Shown here piece by piece: positions 12,266-22,747 of a DNA stretch of 64,000 nucleotides. Both the position numbers and the translations under genes were made by a program. The stretch spans positions 1-64,000 of the forward strand of contig WWBZ02000040.1 of assembly GCA_011503125.2 (NCBI GenBank), in the 5' to 3' direction. The notes below the pieces were generated by a model, which worked only from the letters and a program-made list of their open reading frames with translations, was not told the DNA's origin and did not search any database. The stretch's first letter is position 1. Each line of letters begins with the position of its first letter. Origin of the DNA: Botryosphaeria dothidea (lineage: Eukaryota; Ascomycota; Dothideomycetes; Botryosphaeriales; Botryosphaeriaceae).

Positions 12266-12449
12266 TGTCAGGGCTCAACCTCAGGATGATCGCTAAAAGG
12301 TATATTGCGCTATGTACGTTAAGCTAGACTTAAGGAGAAAGAGGAGAAGTCGTAGAAGAAAGAGAAAAGTTATATACAAGAAAGGCTTGGCGTCACGTGA
12401 TCTGCCGATGATCCTCTGAGGCTTGATCCTAAGGCTTCAGACTCTAACA
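12266..12449 (-). repeat. 5' LTR of the 6.3-kb retrotransposon
   Basis: Same length (184 bp) and ends as the copy at 6101–6284. Followed on its right by actag, the second copy of the target duplication. In element orientation it starts tgttagagtc. Confidence 0.93.
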
Positions 12450-12932
12450 ACTAGCCGTACCTATTCTCCCTTCTATAGTAGGTAGAGATATAGCTATAAT
12501 CCTAGTACTTAAAGTACTAAGTTACTATAAAGATTATACTATAGTACTCTACTATATAGAGAGTATAGTTACTAATAAGTCCTTTAGTAATAATCTAGTT
12601 AGCTACCTCGGGGTCTATAGTACTAAGGATAATAGCTAAGTACGTCTTCCCCTCTAGGAGCTTTCTTTTTAGCTAGGCTAGCTTACTAATACGTAGTCCT
12701 AGATATAGGGATAGGTTCTAATTCTAAAGGGTTTAGGCGGCCTAGGGGTCCTTAGTATTAATATCTTTAAGGGGGACGTTATAGACTAGTACTGAGTAGA
12801 GCTGCTAGTTAGAACGGACTTCCCTACCTAGTCCTATAGTCTATTTCTAATCCTAGAGGAGGGCTGCTCTAGTCTAAGTATTAGGTATAAAGAGCTTAAC
12901 GTCTCTACTAGGGAGCTTCTTAGCCGCTAGTA
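12450..12932 (-). mobile_element. LINE ORF1, central part, RIP-degenerate
   Basis: On the - strand this reads through stops as the middle of a LINE ORF1 (for example KRKLLEGKTYLAIILST and DPEVAN*IITKGLISNY). It ends with a CCHC-like module whose Cys and His codons have become Tyr. It connects on the right to 13411–14061 across the solo LTR and on the left to 5362–6100 across the LTR retrotransposon. CpA is strongly depleted. Confidence 0.7.
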
Positions 12933-13410
12933 TGTTACGGCGCAGCCTCCACAGGTTAAGGAAGTTGAGGATCAGCCCCGCAGGGAACAACAGAAGTCGG
13001 AGTCATAAGGATCCGAGGTCACGTGACTCTCGCGATCAGTTGGACCCACCCGCTTAGTTGCCAAGGCCAACTGAGCAGAGAGAGCTAACTGAGCTGGTAC
13101 GCTCAGTTAGTAACCCTCGATTAGTTGCCAAGGCTAACTGATCGCGCTCTATTAACTGAGCACATAGATTGTAGACAATCTCCTACGTATATATAAACCA
13201 CACTCCTTAGATAGCTTTGACCTTCGTGGTCAACTTCGCAATAGAATTTGGACTCTATTGGTAACAAGGCCTTCGCACGCAGTGCTCAGTCTTCAGTCGT
13301 CTACTCGTTTCTCACGTACCTCTTCTTGTACCCACTCAAGGAAAACCCTTCGACAGGTTTCCACCCTCTTTGGTGTTTGGATCCTTAGAGGTAGAGGCCC
13401 GCTCGTTACA
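12933..13410. repeat. Solo LTR, 478 bp, not RIP-mutated
   Basis: It starts tgttacggcg and ends gctcgttaca, and is flanked by the direct repeat tagta (12928–12932 and 13411–13415). It contains a TATA box (13190–13197) followed by promoter-proximal sequence, so transcription would run left to right. No internal retrotransposon sequence is attached, as expected after recombination between two LTRs. CpA and TpG are common, unlike the flanking LINE, so it arrived later or escaped RIP. I cannot assign the parent family. Confidence 0.85.
13034..13197 (+). promoter_or_regulatory. LTR enhancer-like array of AACTGAKC plus TATA box
   Basis: Six copies of AACTGA(G/T)C in either orientation start at 13034, 13069, 13087, 13101, 13136 and 13154. 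The third and fourth form a perfect 10-bp inverted repeat (13085–13094 and 13101–13110) around tggtac. TATATAAA follows at 13190–13197. The layout looks like a U3 enhancer and core promoter; the binding factor is unknown. Confidence 0.6.
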
Positions 13411-14061
13411 TAGTACTCTTTTATAAGCTAGGCTTTTCCCTGCCTAGATCTTCTTAATAATAGCCTCGTTAGTAAGGTTAGTAACCTCCTGTCTATTAGT
13501 CTTATCCGGGAAGTATAGGGTAAGCTTAGTAGTAGTTAGGGGGGTAGGGGGCTTTAGGGCTACTCGGGCTGCAATATTAGCCCAGCTAGGTACTGCGGGC
13601 GTGGGAGTAGTCTGGAGTTGGCTGACTGCCTTCTGGACCTGCTGGACCTCCTTGAGGATATCCTTAAGGCCTGGCTCCTTGGTGGTCGCCTCCTGGTAGA
13701 TAGTAATATGATCCTAGAAGATTGTCTTGGCAATGTCGAGAAAATTTTTTACCTAGCTAGAGAGGACTGAAGGGAGGCCAGCGGATGCTTGTAGGGCTTA
13801 GAGGAGGGTGTCTGCTGTTTTTGAGGCTCTTTCAACGTATTCTACGCTGTACTGAGTGTTCTGCGGTTTGTTGGGGGTGCGCTATGGTTGGGTAGAGGTG
13901 GTCACTGGAGGGGGCTGTTCGCCCCTTCCTGCGGCTTCTACATTAACTACAACGCGGCTGCAGCTGCTCTAAGTGGTATTTCGAGTCTCGCTGGGCCTAG
14001 GAGAGTCCCTGGGGCCCTCTCCCGGCGCCGTAGCTTGGGGTCGATTTTTTGGCGTGGTCAT
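13411..14061 (-). mobile_element. LINE ORF1, N-terminal part
   Basis: A likely start ATG is at 14059–14061 after an A-rich stretch on the - strand. The product has a low-complexity Pro/Gln/Thr-rich start, a predicted coiled coil (PGLKDILKEVQQVQKAVSQL) and then PSWANIAARVALKPPTP, typical of fungal LINE ORF1 proteins that bind RNA. Several TAG/TGA stops make it non-functional. CpA depletion is weaker here than further left. Confidence 0.65.
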
Positions 14062-15501
14062 GTTTTTTTTATCCAACGTTATGTACATATATTAAATCAA
14101 AGGAGCTCGTCAAATGTAATTTCCAACAATCCCAAGCACCCCAGTACTTCATAGTCCTGGCTTTGAACTCAATATATAACCTACTTGCCTGTTGAATGAT
14201 TCGGCGCTGCAGTGAACGGCTGCTTAAAACCATGAACGTCGGAGAGCACCAGCAGAGCACCTGCCATGCCATACATATCCGTCACAGGGTGAAGCATCAG
14301 GTAGAATCAGCAGTAGATGACTCAGTCTAGCGCGTAAGGCTCGTAGCTCTACTTAGAGTAGATATTACATTACTAAGGTCCTACCGTGCTATGAGACCTA
14401 CTTCTGCTTAATTAGAGAGGATCGGTCATACCACCGCTCGTTTTATTACATACGAGCACTCGTTTAGATAGAAGGCTAAGGCAGAGAACCGACTCGAGGT
14501 GCTTGCTTCTAATCGACAGCAAAGCAAAGCTTAGCCGTCCTCTCAAATTCAACCACTCCCTCCTATGCACACACGCGTCCAAAGCGTTCCCCTTCAGCAT
14601 TCATCCAAAAACATGCAAATCACCAACAAGACATACGCACTCCCCTCATCACTAAGCCAATATGTCGGTGATGACAACCATCAGCTGACCAACCGTGAAA
14701 TTTCCCGCCACCCACGTCAGCGTCTGCCCAGCCCGGCCGCGCAAGCCATGACCGCGCGCTTCCAGTAAGCAAGTGTGGATGCTAGAAACGCACACTGGAC
14801 AGACCAAGATCATCCGCACCGCCTCCCTGCAACACATCCAAGACGGCGTCTAGACCACCATCCGCATGGTCGAGATTCATCGTCGTCAGGCTGAGCTGAG
14901 GACCGTCCAGTCGCGCATCACAGCCAAGCCCAAGCGCATTGGATCTCTCGTAGCAGTTTCAGACTTCTGACACCCTCCTCCATTCCACGAAAGCCATGGC
15001 CAAAGAAGATCACACCATGCGTAGAAGGCCGGAGACAGTGTAAAAATGAACGAGCTTACTTTACTACTGACTAAATCTCCCCCCATTTCCACCATACCCC
15101 CTGACACCCCCCTGGCCAACACGGCAAATAATGCCAAAAGAACGACGACCCAAGCAGAAAGATCTAACCAAAAAGAACGCCAAAGACCCTCCCACACATC
15201 AGCAGTACTATGATTATTTCGATAACAATGCTGAACAACGATATTGACAGAAAAGATGCAGCAGACAACTCCAAACAAGAAACTTGTGTGCGCGTGTGAT
15301 CGTCTCATTTACTTTGCCAGCACCATTACCACTTCGTCGTTACAAAAAACCAGTATAGATCGAAAAAAAGAGAGCAGCTAGCCCAAACACAAACTTCGTC
15401 ATCCCTTTTTAGTTGTCGCGGCAATGCATTAAATAGCGGAGAAAAACAAAGGTAGCGCCAATTAGCTAGAAAAGCAAACAGTTTTCCCACCGCAGATAGA
15501 A
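14062..15501. other. Spacer between the LINE and csmA; 3' flank of csmA
   Basis: No supported gene. About 14320–14480 is TpA-rich like the transposons and may be a RIP-mutated fragment. The part nearest 15501 is the likely csmA 3' UTR. A 140-codon open frame on the - strand (14886–15308) has a few hydrophobic stretches but no recognisable motif. Confidence 0.5.
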
Positions 15502-18500
15502 TTACATTTGACCGCTGAGGATAGCCTCCGTAGCACCTGTGGAACACGCGTCAGTGTATGGATCTCATGTTAAAAGGATGTGCTGTAACTTACTGCTGAT
15601 GAACTGCCTCTTCGGATCCAAGTTGACTCCAAACCTGCGCTCCAACTCCGCCTTGATGCTCTTCTTCGTCACGGTCATCAAATCTGCTGTGCTCAAGATG
15701 TTCCTGATCTCTGCAAGCAGCGCGTCCTCGTTCGGCAGGGGACCATGCATGTCAGCCATCTCCATTCCATCATTGTAGCCACCATAGTTCGAGTGTGCAA
15801 GCGACATGCGCGAGTTGTTGTTGTTGTAGCGCATCGGCGGCTCGAGGTGAGACATCGGGCGTGAAGGCGGGTAGCCGTACTCGGAGCCAGCGCCATTGCC
15901 ACCCCAGTAGGACTTGGTGCCATACGACATGCCGGAGACCTCGGAGCGGTCGTCGCGCTGGGTCTGAGCCTCCCAGAGCTCGGCCTGGTACTCCTCCCAC
16001 TTCTTCCTCGGGATGCTGTTGGGATCGAACTTGCCTTCGTCGGAAACGACGATCTTCTGACCCTTTTCACCAGTGACAATACGAGTGTTACCCCAGGAGA
16101 AATCATCCATGTGCCAGAAGGCGTACAGAGGCAGACCGAGAGAGAAGATAGGTGTGGCGCAAATGTAAATGATCATCCAACCAATCATCTCCCACTTGCG
16201 GCGCAGGATGAAGATAATAGCCTGCAGACCATAGATGGCACCGAGAAGGATGAAAGTCATAATAGGGACGGTGTCGGGGTGCGTTGCCAGAAGAACGATC
16301 ATGTAAACGAGATATCCGACGATGACGGGCTGGACAATGGTCGACAGCAAATCAAGGAAGACGACGAATCTCATACTGAAGCAGCAAAAACCGCAAAGCT
16401 GTTGGAGCGGGATGAGTTCCATAAGGTTGTGCACCGTAGAGTTGATCCAACGACGACGTTGAGACAGGAAAACCGCGAAGCTATCAGGAGCAATAGTCCA
16501 AGCGTGAGCACGCATAATGTACTTGGTCTTGAACATGGCATGGTGCTTGAGCAACAGCGTAGTTAAGTATCTGTCCTCACCGAGATGGAGAAGATTCTTC
16601 ATGTGCAGAGTGTCAACACGGTTGACGGCGTAGTTCTCAACGACTTCCTTGCTGACGAAGAGAGGCTTTCCGGTCTCAGCAGCACGAATGCGGTACATGG
16701 AGAAACAACCGGGCAAACAGGTAACGGAACCGAAGAGGGACTCGAAGGCCTTCGTAAGATTGTGCGAGATGTAGTATTCGTAGACTTGCATCATGGTGAC
16801 GAATGACGATTTGGCGTTGCTGAGTGCCGTTTCACCACAGACAGCAATCAAGCGGGTGTCGTGGAGGAAGGAGGCGATGAATCGAGTGGCGGCATCCGGT
16901 GCGACGACAGTATCGGCATCAATCTGAAGCAGGAACTCATAGAAGGTTGGATTGACTCCAATGATGTTCCGTATCTGGTGGTGCATTTCGAGTTCCATCG
17001 GCGTCATCGGCAGGTTGTAGTGGACGCGGTTGAGGAAGCGCATGAGGACCATCTGGGAATCACGCTTACCACGGTTACCAGGCTTCTGGACCTCGGACGG
17101 CTTGCCAACCTTGACGACAACGACGAACGGAACGATGTGACCTTGCACTTCGTACAGACCGGAATATATTTTGCCCATGTTGTGTTGCTTCATGCCCTCT
17201 CCCAAACTCTCAAAGCTCAATGGCTCGGGGTCGACGGCCTCGGACACGCCCAAGATGTCGAGCACGATCCTAGGTGTTGGCCTATCGTTGCCCTGTCCGA
17301 TAATCATACCATCACAGACGATGAAGAGAAGCTTGCGCTTGTCATCATACTTCATACGAGCCGCAGAATCAATGGCACGACGAAGTGAATCTTCATCTTC
17401 GGTGTACACAGGGACGGTACAAATGACGAATTTGTCGAGGTTTTCGGGTACGTTCTTCTTTCCGAACTGGAGAGCAGCCAGAAATTTGAAGGCGATGACG
17501 CTGACCAGGAGAATCGAGATAGCGAGCAGCAGCCATTTGGCGAACAGACACCTAGTGGAGTTACGCGTGTCAACGTCACCGACGTAGAAGAGATAGTCTA
17601 GACAGCCCTGCATATTGTTCCGCATTGTAGTGTTGTAGTTCAGTGCATCCCAATACTTGGTGATATCTTGTCCAGACCTGGTCTGGAAGAGCTGAACCGT
17701 TTGGTCGTCCATGAAGTTCGAATCGATTCCAGTCTTGGAGTCATTGTAGTACCAGGGGAATTGTGGATTGCGGCCACCAATAAGATATGAGGTGAAGTCG
17801 TAAACCTTGTCGTTCAAGATGGCGACCGAATTCTGCTTCTTAGCCAAAGTCTTGACATACTGGGCGCTGTAACCGACACGACCCTTCATGTAGTTGGCCT
17901 TCATGTAGGTCTGCTGCTCCCACCACCAATCAGGCCGACTATCATTGGTAGCCCACCTGAAGTCGTGGTACTTAGCATTATCGTCCGTGGTGCTTACGGT
18001 GTTGTCGCTGCTAGTATAATTGTGTCCCTTGTAGTCGAGTTGAACAGCCGGGTTGATAGCACCATCCTTGCCATTGCAAAGAGCGGAAACTTGGACCGGG
18101 AAGAGGTTTGTGGCGTCCTTGCCAGCATATTTCTTCAATGAAGTAGTGGAAACGATACTTGGGTAGTGAACAGGCATGAAGGCCCCAAGATCGTAGACAA
18201 TACCACGAATAGCCACATACGAACCCTTGCCGTTCTTTCCGTTGTATGATGTGAGTTCCGATTCCGAGTAGACGTGTTGAGTGGGGCAAATGAGCGCGGG
18301 GAAACCAATCATGAAGAAGATGACGAAGGCGCACAAAAGCCAGATGAGCATGTTGATGGCCAGTTTCTCTCTCCAGGCAATTCGCACATCAGGACGAGGC
18401 ATCCTGCCGATCTTTCGAATGGCCCAGTCTGGTGTCCACCAAGTCAGGCACTTGACAAAGAACATCCACCTCTTACGGCTTCCGGATTCCTTATGCGTTT

Positions 18501-21218
18501 CAACCTCTTCCATCTTGATTTCGTTGCCCTTCTCCGCCATTTGTTCGCGAGTCTCCAGGTTGCGGAACATGTCTCCGCCGTTGATCGCTGATGCGCCAGC
18601 TTCCGAACGAGCATCCAGTTCGCGACTGCCGAAATAGCTTGCCTTGTCGTCATGGTACATCTGTCCCGGTGACGGAGTCTGGCCCCCAATCAGATGCACA
18701 CGAGAATCACCATAGCCTCTTGTAGCATCACCAGGAGTTAGTAATCCGTCGCCGCTTCCCGCATCAGTGTCTCCGCCCAGGTAGCGGCTGCCGCCAGCAG
18801 CGACAACATCAGGAATGTTGGCTATTTCTAGCCAGCAACGTTCACTGATGAAAACGCCAGTAGCACCGACTCTTGCTTCATTAGAGGCCCAGCCCTTTTC
18901 GTCTAAGATCATCTCTGCCCTTTCGCGTTCACTTGCAACAATGACGGTATCAGCTTCAGCAAGGCCGAGGAACTCGCTGAAAGGAAGGAAAATGCTGAAA
19001 TCAGCGTTGCGAAGACGCTGGCTGATTTCGGCAATACCCAGCGTTTGAATTTGAGACCGCACGCATTTGCTGTCGAATTGGTTGGCAATGCGCCTGTCAT
19101 TGGGCTTCAGACAGAAAACGAAATAAGGGTTTGTATCCGAGACGGCAATTGACTTCGTAATGTTCTCTAGCGAGACCAAGAATTGGCCAGCAGCACCAGC
19201 TTGCTTGCCGGCAGCTGCCTTGCGCTTGTTCGACCTAGACACTTCGCTGCGGGTATCATCGTCGGAATCCTCGGCAGGCCTACGAACCGAGCCAAATCGT
19301 GCCGGGCGGTCGCCCTTTCTCTTCGCCATACTGGGCATGCGGGTAGGCTTGGAGCTGACCGATGCTTGGACAACGGCAGTCCTTTCCTTCGGGTGAACGA
19401 CCGTGTTGAGAGCATCCTGGTGGAAAAGCTCGCGGACGAAATCGCTCCGAGTGTTGTTGATGAGGTTCAACATGTCACCCGAAATGATGTCGCCATTCTC
19501 CTCCAGCAAGCCCTCGACGGGGTAGTCGACTTCACCAGCAAAATGCTTGATCGTGAAGGCCGCGGACGCGTTGTGCGTGGCGAAGTTGCTGCCAGGCACA
19601 ATAGTGGTGGCGCTACCGGCAATGATGGCAGGATTCTTGTTGGCGAACCGCTTCCTCAAGGCTTCCAAGAACTGCGCATCGTTCTTTCCACGCCTCATCT
19701 GATCATCCAGAATGCTGAGAAGGCCGACACCGGGCTTCAACAGACCCTTGACTGCATCCGAGTTATCGAAATAGCTGGTCTGCGGGATGCTGACTTCCTC
19801 AGCCGAGAGGAACTCCTCCTGCTTCTCAAAAAAGTTTTGCAGAGCATAGTTGTAGAAGCACTCGTTTGCAGCATTATTAAGCAGTTGATCGAGGACGGAT
19901 CCTGTGGCGGAAACTTGCTGGAAACCAGGGAAATCGACGATGGAGATGGTGTTGGCCACAGACTCTTCCGCTGCGCAGATCCTTTGGTTGACGGTCTCCA
20001 TGACGTAGGCGACGAGCAGCGAATACAATGTACGAGCAAGCTCATCAGCGTTCTGGCGGGCACCCTTAGGGTCCAACATGACGGTAACACGCTCGCGGTG
20101 AAGCGTCTTAGACTTGTATCCAAGGCTGATCTCCAGATCCTCCTGGGGCACACCCAAGAAGGCGGCAACGATCTGAAGAGCGCCCTTGTTCTTGACGACA
20201 GTGACATCCTCTCCACCCTCATGCGAGTACCCGCCACTGTCATCACCGGTGGGTGCGGTGGACTTGCCGGTGACAAAGTCGAGCTCTCCGATGTGCAGAA
20301 TCGCAGCGAGGATCTGGCAGATCTCCGCAATGTCACTGCGGGGAAACTCGAGCTTCCTCAAGGCATTCTTGAACTGCTGGAAGCCGTCGGTATCGTTTAC
20401 ACCAACCTTCATCTGGGTCGGATGACCCAGATACCTCCATCGCTTGGCACCAGTAGAGATTCTGCTGCCAGCTTCACCCATGCCAACATTGAGGCCAAGG
20501 TGTTCCTTCTCTGCTGGGCTCGTGCCAGCAAGCAGATAGTATAGGACGTGAAAGCTCCTCTCTCCAGTCGGCACGGATGCAATTCTGCTCCTCTCCAACC
20601 TGTGGTCCAGAATCTTACCACCGATCAACATCGGATGTGTGGAAGAGGTAGTGTCATATTGCAGCTCCAGGAAGAGGCCGGCCTTGGAAGCAATGGGAGT
20701 AGTGAGCGATTTCGTGCTTGTGAGGGTATCGAAGACGAATGAGGCGTATGACAACTTGGCAGAAAGAGGTGTGGAGGAGTAGGAAAGAAGCGCAGATAGG
20801 AGATGGCACCGGAGCGTCGTCTTGCCAGCGCCAGATTCACCACTGAAAAGGCAATGTTAGACAGTTGACAGAGCTAACCAATCCACCCTGACCGTGACAT
20901 GCACGAGAGAACTCACAGAAAGACAACAGCTTGGTTTTCGCTGCGATGTCCTAGCCTGGCCCAGGCGCGCTTGGCCAGATCCTGGGTGACAGCCATGGCG
21001 CTGCCCTCCCTCCCGCCGTCGGGGCCATGGGCGGACGACGAGTAGGTGTTGAGCGAGATGACGGCATGCGACGACAGCTGGGCGGTGGGATGGTGGGCAT
21101 GGAAGCGGCTTGCCAGATGAGCGGTCAAATGGGTGTCGGACTGCAGGTGCGCTGGTAATGAGGGTAGGGAAGCCTGGGCGAACTGGGCGTTACTGCCCAT
21201 GGAGTTGAGCCCCGCCAT
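15502..21218 (-). CDS. csmA: Class V chitin synthase with myosin motor-like head (CsmA type), 1861 aa
   Basis: Polymerises UDP-GlcNAc into chitin at the plasma membrane, at hyphal tips and septa in studied fungi. Exons on the - strand are 21218–20917, 20842–15594 and 15536–15502; the introns are 74 and 57 bp with GTGAGT/GTAAGT donors. The start ATG (21216–21218) has a good context (ccATGG). The myosin-like head (about 1–800) has P-loop GESGAGKT at 102–109 and switch-II DFPGFQ at 404–409. A membrane segment near 940 and a cytochrome b5-like domain near 980 precede a second segment near 1200. The GT2 domain follows, with DAD (1409–1411), EDRYLT and the product-site QRRRW (1562–1566), then a membrane cluster. 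The C-terminal DEK_C domain ends [10 protein letters not shown], recovered only by splicing the last short exon. Length is normal for the family and no frameshift is seen. Confidence 0.96.
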
Positions 21219-22747
21219 GGTTGCGACCTCGTCCCTGGGAGTGGGAGGGCGGAACTAGATATGCGGGAGACTTGGTTTGGGTGCAGGCGCAGAAGACGTC
21301 GCGGCGGCAGCACGTGTTGGAAAATGTCGAGGCGAAGCGGTGGTGGGGAGAGTCCGGCGCGCGAAGTGCGTGGAATGCACTCGGCTTGGAGCGGCACCCG
21401 GGGGGGAAGCGAGCGTGGAACGAGAGGAATGGAGAGCACAATCACAACCAAACGAAGGGGATAAGAGCCGTCGCTGAGGTATGGCGGCAGCGGCGGGCGG
21501 TGGTGGTGTTGAGAAGACGGGTCGGGCGTCCAAGGGTAGAGAGGCGAAACATGCACTGGACTGCTGCCAATGCAGCTAAGGTGGATCGTATCCAGCGCCC
21601 CCTATCGCTGCTTAAGTCTATTCTTAGCGCGATGACCGACGGGCCACACGAGAATCACGAATTGCCACAACCTGGCCAGCGGCCGTGACGTTGAGCCGTT
21701 TTATTTCATGCGCCCGCTGAAATCCCGAAAATTAATAACAGCGCGGCCCCGGGCACTCCTGCGTAAAAGAGCGGCGGGCCAGCAGCCAAATGAAGAAATC
21801 CGGGGAAGACGATCATCTTTTCGCTGGCAGCGCTACCAGCCGCTCGCGGCTGGTCACTCTGGCCGCCCAACCTCGCACGCCCAGAGTGCGAGGACCAAGT
21901 AGTGAGCAAAATGCCTCATCCGCCCGGTGACAGCCCCCTTCTGCACGGATGTGCGCCTGTGTTTCCATGCGCATCCACCGCCAGTCGCCGAGGCGAGCAG
22001 CCCGCCATCCTGCCCGCTCACCCCGGCAACACCGCAGGCGAAGCGGCCGGGGGGCGGGAGAGGCTGCAGATCCGGATTCACCTCGACGCGTCACGACACG
22101 GGGAAAGTCGCCCGTCGAGCAACATATTGCGGCCGGCGTGAGGCTCGCGGCGGCACACGGGGGTGAGGGCGTAAATTCACCATGATTACAAGTGAAATAT
22201 GCAGGCGGGCGTGGACTGTTTTGAATTGAGTGACGCGATGAGCTCGTGTTGACCTGCGCTAGGCCGGTCTTCGTACTAAGTTTAGACCCCGGGAGGGTTG
22301 CAGTGTCACAGGGGGGACGTGAGATCCACTTGCCCACTTCTGGCCGGCCTCTTGCTTTCGTCCGCCCGGCGGCGAGACCGTGTCGTTGAACACCACCAAT
22401 TCGCCTTCGCTGCGGCTCTGAAGTGCTCCTGCAGCCCTCCCTGATCCCTCAATCTTCCACGGTCGCTCTTCGCATTCCCTCGTTTTGTGTGTTTTCCGCC
22501 TTCGCCTGCGCTCTGCTCTCGTCACCCGCTGGGCTTGCAGCGCGCTCCGCCGTCGATCGAACCAACATTCCCACCGTCGCTACAACTTGATGTCCCGACG
22601 TGCCACTGCCAAACACCTGCACATCTGAGCATCCTCACTCCAACTTCCACAGACCACTGCCCGCGCCGGCACCGTCACCCCGCATAGCCTGTGTGCGGCT
22701 CCCAGCCTCCATCCCCTTCCCAGAGGCAGCCAGCCCTCGCCTTCGCC
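21219..22747. promoter_or_regulatory. Shared divergent promoter of csmA and csmB
   Basis: 1529 bp between the two start codons, GC-rich near csmA and pyrimidine-rich (probable 5' leader) just before csmB. It contains one CACGTG near 21310. No stable open frame with family features lies in it. The shared spacer suggests co-regulation; that is an inference from arrangement. Confidence 0.6.

Larger units (their letters stand above)
6101..12449 (-). mobile_element. Complete Ty3/gypsy LTR retrotransposon, 6349 bp, with target-site duplication
   Basis: Two 184-bp LTRs (6101–6284 and 12266–12449) begin tgt and end aca. They are flanked by the identical 5-bp duplication actag (6096–6100 and 12450–12454), so both ends are defined exactly. 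A polypurine tract next to the left LTR and gag-then-pol order read from right to left show that transcription runs leftwards from the LTR at 12266–12449. The gag, RT, RNase H and integrase remnants carry stops, so the copy is inactive. It interrupts the zinc-knuckle region of a LINE ORF1. No clear primer-binding site was found beside the 5' LTR. Confidence 0.93.

Noticed and set aside
14886..15308. 140-codon frame downstream of csmA with hydrophobic stretches
   Set aside because: No start context, motif or splice evidence; it lies in the csmA 3' flank.
19183..20544. 453-codon open frame on the + strand
   Set aside because: Antisense shadow of csmA exon 2; the csmA frame has clear domains and this one has none.
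22691..22747. Upstream in-frame ATG for csmB
   Set aside because: Poor context and an unlikely Pro/Ser/Gln start; ATG 22748 is in a strong context and gives a first exon equal in length to that of csmA.
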